Shown here: in pieces, positions 59,714 to 64,000 of the stretch
Layout: every line of letters starts with the position of its first letter
How positions within the stretch are numbered: position 1 is the first letter of the stretch
NCBI GenBank assembly: GCA_014379595.1
Contig: JACMLM010000071.1
Span: forward strand, 124,001 to 188,000
Direction of reading: 5' to 3'
Source: Anaerolineales bacterium
GTDB taxonomy: Bacteria; Chloroflexota; Anaerolineae; Anaerolineales; Villigracilaceae
Length of the DNA: 64,000 nucleotides
Notes under the pieces: generated by a model
What the model saw: the letters and a program-made list of their open reading frames with translations, nothing else
Databases searched by the model: none
What the model was told of the DNA's origin: nothing
Program-made: the position numbers and the translations under genes

Positions 59714-61033
59714 TCAACGCCGCGCGCCTTGATTGGCAGATGACCGTGGAGCAAAGACCTCCGCGCTGAGTTTAAAGCCAGCCGCTTCAAGCCGCGGCGT
59801 GAAGTTGGGTCGGATACCTGTGGCATTCACTTCCCCGAGCACTTTTCCGTCGGTGGTAACACCTGTTTGATTAAATTTGAATATATCGCTTAACACAATA
59901 ATATCGCCTTCCATGCCCGCCACCTCGGTCACAGCGGTCACTTTACGCTGACCATCTTTCAAGCGGGTTTGTTGAACGATTACATCCACTGCCGAAGATA
60001 TTTGCTGACGCACCACTTTGAGAGGCAAATCCATACCTGCCATAAGCACCAGCGTCTCCATACGAGAGAGAGCATCACGCGGAGTATTAGCATGCACAGT
60101 TGTTAATGAACCGTCATGGCCCGTATTCATGGCTTGAAGCATATCCAAGGCCTCGCCTCCACGTACCTCACCCACTACAATTCTATCTGGGCGCATACGC
60201 AGTGAATTTTTCACAAGTTCGCGAATGGTCACAGCATGCAGCCCATCGATATTGGCGGTTTTTGTTTCCATACGCATGACATGATCCTGCTGAAGCTGTA
60301 GTTCGGCGGCATCTTCAATCGTGATGATACGTTCGTTCTCAGGTATAAAACCAGACATTACGTTCAATAGCGTTGTTTTCCCCGAACCAGTACCGCCAGA
60401 AATAACAATGTTAAAGCGGGCCTTAACACAGGCCTCCAAAAAATCGGCCATTTGCCTGGTCAACGAACCATAGTTGATAAGGTCTTCTGTTTTAAGTTTA
60501 TCCTTGCGAAACTTACGGATAGTAATGGAAGGTCCATCCACCGCCACAGGACGGACGACTGCGTTGACACGTGAACCGTCTGGCAGGCGCGCATCTACAG
60601 TGGGAGTATCAGCATCCACGCGGCGGCCAAGCGGCAAAATGATGCGGTCAATGATACGCAGAACGTGATCGTCATCATCAAATGTAACGCTGGATTTTGT
60701 CAGTTGTCCTTTTTTCTCAACAAAAATCTTTTTTGGGCCGTTAACCATGATCTCGGTTACATCTTCATCATCCAATAAAGATTGAATTGGGCCATAACCA
60801 AGCAGGTCATTTAATACCTGGTCAAAGATCTGCTTACGCAGATCATCAGGCAACTTTAATTGTGTTTGTTCATATATCTGGATGATATTCTGCTTCACAA
60901 ATGCATTCCTTTGCGCAACAGGAACACCTTCCATTTCCAACGCACGTAAAAGATTATCCGATAGATATTTTTTTAGGCGTGAAAGATCCTGGCTCGTAAA
61001 GCGGGCCGCACCCGCCGAACTTAGCATGGACAT
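59714..61033 (-). CDS. cpaF: CpaF/TadA-family secretion ATPase
   Basis: 439 aa. N-terminal domain (about 20-170) with EIMVNGPKKIFVEKKG, Walker A SGGTGSGKTTLL (about 210-221), Asp box, Walker B-type RIVVGEVRGGEALDML, and His box TGHDGSLTTVHANT. It powers Tad pilus assembly or type II secretion. Start 61033 has GAGGGG 8 nt upstream. No TadB/TadC-like membrane platform genes follow; the downstream genes are regulatory. The gene overlaps the preceding small ORF by 1 nt. Confidence 0.93.
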   Translation of the reverse strand: MSMLSSAGAARFTSQDLSRLKKYLSDNLLRALEMEGVPVAQRNAFVKQNIIQIYEQTQLKLPDDLRKQIFDQVLNDLLGYGPIQSLLDDEDVTEIMVNGPKKIFVEKKGQLTKSSVTFDDDDHVLRIIDRIILPLGRRVDADTPTVDARLPDGSRVNAVVRPVAVDGPSITIRKFRKDKLKTEDLINYGSLTRQMADFLEACVKARFNIVISGGTGSGKTTLLNVMSGFIPENERIITIEDAAELQLQQDHVMRMETKTANIDGLHAVTIRELVKNSLRMRPDRIVVGEVRGGEALDMLQAMNTGHDGSLTTVHANTPRDALSRMETLVLMAGMDLPLKVVRQQISSAVDVIVQQTRLKDGQRKVTAVTEVAGMEGDIIVLSDIFKFNQTGVTTDGKVLGEVNATGIRPNFTPRLEAAGFKLSAEVFAPRSSANQGARR

Positions 61034-61329
61034 CAGCTTATCCCCTCAACTGGTTCCCCTTCTACAGGCATGATCCAAACGATCTGTGCGCGTTTCACTG
61101 CCATAAATGGCGCAGTGAAAAGCACTTTATCATCTACCCCATGAATTACAGCATTCGTAACGGCAAGAAATATCTCATCCTTTTCGAGTTCATTCTTTAA
61201 TCGCTCTCCCTGCCGAATATGTATAAAGCCACGCACCAAATGATTAGTAGTTTGTATCACAGCGGCTACGGGTAGTTTTGTTACTACATCGGTATAGAAC
61301 TTACCTTTTTCATCATATTCGATTGACAT
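61033..61329 (-). CDS. Small conserved-looking protein between cpaE and cpaF
   Basis: 98 aa, beta-rich in pattern (VAAVIQTTNHLVRGFIHIRQGERLKNELEK, VLFTAPFMAVKRAQIVWIMP). No Cys motif, signal or membrane segment. GGGAG precedes the ATG. Its stop overlaps the CpaF ATG (TGATG), so it is co-translated with CpaF. Family not recognised; pilus or secretion related by context only. Confidence 0.7.
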   Translation of the reverse strand: MSIEYDEKGKFYTDVVTKLPVAAVIQTTNHLVRGFIHIRQGERLKNELEKDEIFLAVTNAVIHGVDDKVLFTAPFMAVKRAQIVWIMPVEGEPVEGIS

Positions 61330-61378
61330 GGTGTTACTCCCTTATGATAGATATTGATGGGACATTGTTGGAGATAAA

Positions 61379-62530
61379 TTAGGCTATTCGTGATTTACGT
61401 GCCAGAGCAGACATTTCTTTCGCCGCATCCAGAAAAACGATGGAAGCTGTATCCTTGGGAAATTTTAACGTGAAAGGCTGATGATGGGTATTGGCAAATG
61501 CCATGTTACTGCTAAGATATGGGATTGTAGCATTAATTGGGATATCTATCTCTTTTTCTGCATCTGTCTTGCTTAAACCCTCCAGGCCGCCTGCACGATT
61601 AAGGATCGTATACACTGAACTCGCCTTTACACCTTTATTCTTCATATAATGCCACAAAGTCTTTGTGAGAGATACTGTGCTTGTATCCGTGCTGACGATC
61701 AGGTTGACAAGGTCCGCATTTTGAATAATCGGCAAGGTGATCTTGGAGAGTGAACGGCCAATATCGATCAAGACATAATCATAGGATGCTTTCAAAGCGC
61801 CGACAATATCCCAGATGCGCTCAACTTTAATATGATTACTGCTTTCCGGGTCAGGTGAGCCAGCAAGTAAATTGAAATTCCAGATCTTCATATCCGTTAA
61901 TTCATTGAGAAAGAATTCAGGCGTGGTTGCTGCAGCAGGCATATCGGTGATCGTGACAATATTATCCGCTCCTTCATAGCCGACAATTGGAGCAATGGAA
62001 CCGATAGGTAGGACCAAATCTAGAACGACAACTCGCGCCTCAGGTTGATTCTGAGCAATATTCATGGCAATGTTGGCACATATGGAAGAAGTGCCTGTCC
62101 CGCCTTTTGCACTTAGAAAGACCATTAAAAAACCACCCTGTTTCAAAACTGTGGAAGTAAATCCCAATAAGCGATTGATCGCTTCAGTAAGCAGGGGCAC
62201 TGCCTGTTCTGACTTCGTTATATATTCACTAAAACCTGCATCAAGACAGGATTTAATACGAACCACACTAAAATCACTGCTCAGAGCAACAAGCGGAACT
62301 TCCGCAGTACGTGCATCCAGTTTTAATTTTACAGCTATGTCTTCGCCCTTGAGATCCCGAATTGTTGGATCGATGATGATCAGGTCTGGACGATCACGCC
62401 AGGCATGGATCAAACCCTCTCTGCCAGAGCCACATTGAATGACATCATAATTCTGGTCCAGCAGATTACGGGCTATGAAATTTCGGCTGGCTACATCTTC
62501 ATCAACAATAAGGATCCGTTTTTCAGGCAT
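61379..62530 (-). CDS. cpaE: CpaE-like protein: receiver domain plus ParA-type ATPase
   Basis: 383 aa. Residues 1-120 form a receiver domain with VDED, D54 in IIIDPTI and a T-K pair in YITKSE; the key residues are conserved, so phosphorylation is possible. Residues about 130-380 are a MinD/ParA ATPase with SAKGGTGTSS as deviant Walker A: the signature Lys is present while the usual second Lys is Thr, as is common in CpaE. LLAGSPDP and a D-I-G-R box follow. CpaE localises pilus assembly at the pole. The same strand carries an OmpR-type regulator 37 bp upstream. Confidence 0.88.
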   Translation of the reverse strand: MPEKRILIVDEDVASRNFIARNLLDQNYDVIQCGSGREGLIHAWRDRPDLIIIDPTIRDLKGEDIAVKLKLDARTAEVPLVALSSDFSVVRIKSCLDAGFSEYITKSEQAVPLLTEAINRLLGFTSTVLKQGGFLMVFLSAKGGTGTSSICANIAMNIAQNQPEARVVVLDLVLPIGSIAPIVGYEGADNIVTITDMPAAATTPEFFLNELTDMKIWNFNLLAGSPDPESSNHIKVERIWDIVGALKASYDYVLIDIGRSLSKITLPIIQNADLVNLIVSTDTSTVSLTKTLWHYMKNKGVKASSVYTILNRAGGLEGLSKTDAEKEIDIPINATIPYLSSNMAFANTHHQPFTLKFPKDTASIVFLDAAKEMSALARKSRIA

Positions 62531-62566
62531 GGCTTAACTTCCTGCGCGTATATGCACGCGCTCAAG

Positions 62567-63262
62567 TCACGCCTCCGTTGGTGGCATCAGGTATCCTAAA
62601 CCAGAACGCGTGACAATATGATGTGGATTGTGAGCATCCGCCTCCAGTTTCTGACGTAGGCGGGCAATACTCACCCATAAAATTTCTTTATCAGATTTAT
62701 ATTCTGCACCCCACACACTGGTCAACAAATCCTCAGATGTGAGGATCTTGCCAACGTTATGTGTGAATTGAAGCAGAAGTCGATATTCCGTGGCTGAAAG
62801 CGAAATGGCCTCTTCACCACGCCACACTTCCGCACGCGCAAAATCAATCTTGAGATCGTCGTGTGTAAAGAAGCGTGCCTGACCTGATTCAGCAGGAGGC
62901 TGAGCACGCCGCAACACAGCACGAACACGCGCCAACAACTCAGTTGCAGAAAAAGGCTTTACCAAATAATCGTCTGCACCCAGATCGAGGCCGCGCACGC
63001 GATCCTGTTCTTCACCGCGCGCAGTCAAAATAACAATGGGGACATTCGAAAATTCTCGCAAGCGTTGGCATGTGCCGAAACCATCCAACCGCGGCATCAT
63101 TACATCCAACAACACGAGATCTATTGGCTGCGCTGAAAATACATCCAGCGCCTGCACACCATCTTGTGCAGTTGACACCTCGTACCCTTCGGTGCGCAAA
63201 TTCGCTTCCAAAAGGCGCAGGTAACGAGGTTCATCATCCACGATCAAAATACGCTTGGCCAT
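62567..63262 (-). CDS. OmpR-family response regulator
   Basis: 231 aa from the ATG at 63262 with GGGAG 8 nt upstream. Receiver keeps DDE, D51 in LLDVMMPRLDG and K-P-F. The winged helix domain (about 130-225) ends with RLRQKLEADAHNPHHIVT. It is followed by cpaE and preceded by a histidine kinase gene at a 33-bp gap, so HK-RR-CpaE-small-CpaF may be one unit. Confidence 0.93.
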   Translation of the reverse strand: MAKRILIVDDEPRYLRLLEANLRTEGYEVSTAQDGVQALDVFSAQPIDLVLLDVMMPRLDGFGTCQRLREFSNVPIVILTARGEEQDRVRGLDLGADDYLVKPFSATELLARVRAVLRRAQPPAESGQARFFTHDDLKIDFARAEVWRGEEAISLSATEYRLLLQFTHNVGKILTSEDLLTSVWGAEYKSDKEILWVSIARLRQKLEADAHNPHHIVTRSGLGYLMPPTEA

Positions 63263-63295
63263 AGTGTCTACTCCCATGAAAAAGATGAAGGTTGG

Positions 63296-64000
63296 TCAAA
63301 GCGTTGGATCCACAGGCAATTCAATAAAAAAGGTTGTGCCCTCGTCCAACACTGACTCTACCCAAATATTACCATGATGTGCCATAACAATTTGCTTGCA
63401 AATATACAGCCCCAAACCGGTGCCGGTTACCGTACGTTCTCCGGGCACACGATAGAAACGCTCAAAAATAAAAGGTAGATAATCTTCCAGGATGCCCTCG
63501 CCTTTATCAGCAAAGGCGACACGGATCTTATCTCCAGTAGAAATGATGGAAATCTTGATCTCAGAATTAGGAGCGTACTTTATCGCATTGCTAAAAAGAT
63601 TTTCGAAGACTTGTGAAAGCCGTACTCCATCTCCTCGAATCTGTGAGACAGGCTGAATATCAAAAGAAATCTTTAATTCAGGATGATGCGTATTAATACG
63701 CGTTGCCACATCGCGCACGAGGGCATCAATTCTGACAGGAGAATATTTAAATTGCAGAGTCTTGCTTTGTAAACGCGCCGATTCAAGCATGTCTTCGATC
63801 AGCCTCGTTAAACGATCAGCTTCTTCATCAATAATGTTAAGGAATTCGCGCTGAGTGGCTTCATCCCATGTTGTATCCTGCCGCAGGAGACTGGTGCTAT
63901 ATCCTTTTATAAAGCCAAGAGGTGTACGGAGTTCATGTGAAATAGTGGAAACAAAATCATCCTGCAAACGCATTTGGCGCTGGACAGAATCCAATTCAGC
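63296..64000 (-). CDS. Histidine kinase, C-terminal part (continues beyond window)
   Basis: The frame is open to the window end, so the N-terminal sensor part is not seen. Visible are HisKA with TISHELRTPLGF (His about 19 from the visible Met) and HATPase with N box ENLFSNAIKYA, G1 ADKGEGI and GTGLGLYIC. It is the likely partner of the OmpR-type regulator 33 bp downstream. Confidence 0.9.
   Translation of the reverse strand, partial: AELDSVQRQMRLQDDFVSTISHELRTPLGFIKGYSTSLLRQDTTWDEATQREFLNIIDEEADRLTRLIEDMLESARLQSKTLQFKYSPVRIDALVRDVATRINTHHPELKISFDIQPVSQIRGDGVRLSQVFENLFSNAIKYAPNSEIKISIISTGDKIRVAFADKGEGILEDYLPFIFERFYRVPGERTVTGTGLGLYICKQIVMAHHGNIWVESVLDEGTTFFIELPVDPTL

Noticed and set aside
1-64000. 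CRISPR array, tRNA, rRNA
   Set aside because: No array of direct repeats with spacers and no T-loop/anticodon arm pattern was found on reading both strands. This was visual and not a search with models.

Overview
The window reads as chromosomal DNA of a Chloroflexota bacterium, most likely class Anaerolineae. This is inferred from gene content, not from a marker gene, because no rRNA or tRNA is present. The clues are moderate GC, secreted proteins with Thr/Pro 'TPT' linkers (LysM and NBR1-type Ig-like domains), many large sensor kinases, a CpaE/CpaF pair, a COX15/CtaA-type haem A synthase, and lipoproteins whose Cys is followed by Pro/Ala/Thr-rich linkers. About 57 protein genes, one decayed gene, many intrinsic terminators and two small inverted-repeat elements are supported. 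No phage, insertion sequence with an active transposase, or CRISPR array was seen.

Layout. 1-6.7 kb: end of a DUF1330 gene, a zinc-ribbon/LysM membrane protein, an ArsR-type regulator with a palindromic operator next to an MFS exporter, a methyltransferase, an M55 D-aminopeptidase and small proteins. 6.9-12.7 kb: a 7TM-GAF-PAS histidine kinase, the deleted remnant of its Rcp1-type response regulator, a REC-GAF-GAF-HD-GYP protein and an RlmI-like methyltransferase. 12.8-17.9 kb: a duplicated Ig-like secreted protein, DNA polymerase IV, a GyrI-like protein, a zinc-finger membrane protein and a PspC protein. 17.9-23 kb: a TetR-controlled ABC-2 exporter operon (permease, HlyD, two ATPases) behind a clear promoter/operator. 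23-31.8 kb: an MFS protein, a GC-richer duplicated lipoprotein, a RR-HK-PepSY signalling operon and a PLP enzyme. 31.8-42.3 kb: a 7TM-PAS-GGDEF cyclase, two unusual genes (one a REC-like/roadblock-like/TnpA-like fusion), polA, a large TPR protein and COX15. 42.3-50.6 kb: an oligopeptide-type ABC importer operon with a circularly permuted binding protein, an enlarged permease and a DinB-fold gene. 50.7-55.2 kb: a 14-blade propeller hybrid kinase with its NarL-type regulator. 55.2-64 kb: a minus-strand run of DsbA-like, hydrolase, V4R-like, GNAT, TPR, double-HTH, CpaF, CpaE, OmpR-type regulator and histidine kinase genes.

Most striking: (1) 34083-35732, a fusion that ends in an IS200/IS605 TnpA-like domain which has lost the HUH histidines but kept the Tyr; (2) the binding protein at 47768-50356, whose two SBP_bac_5 halves are in swapped order, encoded with a permease carrying a roughly 200-residue extracytoplasmic insertion and preceded by a structured leader with an internal terminator; (3) several genes whose ATG sits 6-11 nt after a TATAAT-like box without a Shine-Dalgarno, suggesting leaderless mRNAs; (4) a response regulator gene decayed by internal deletion.
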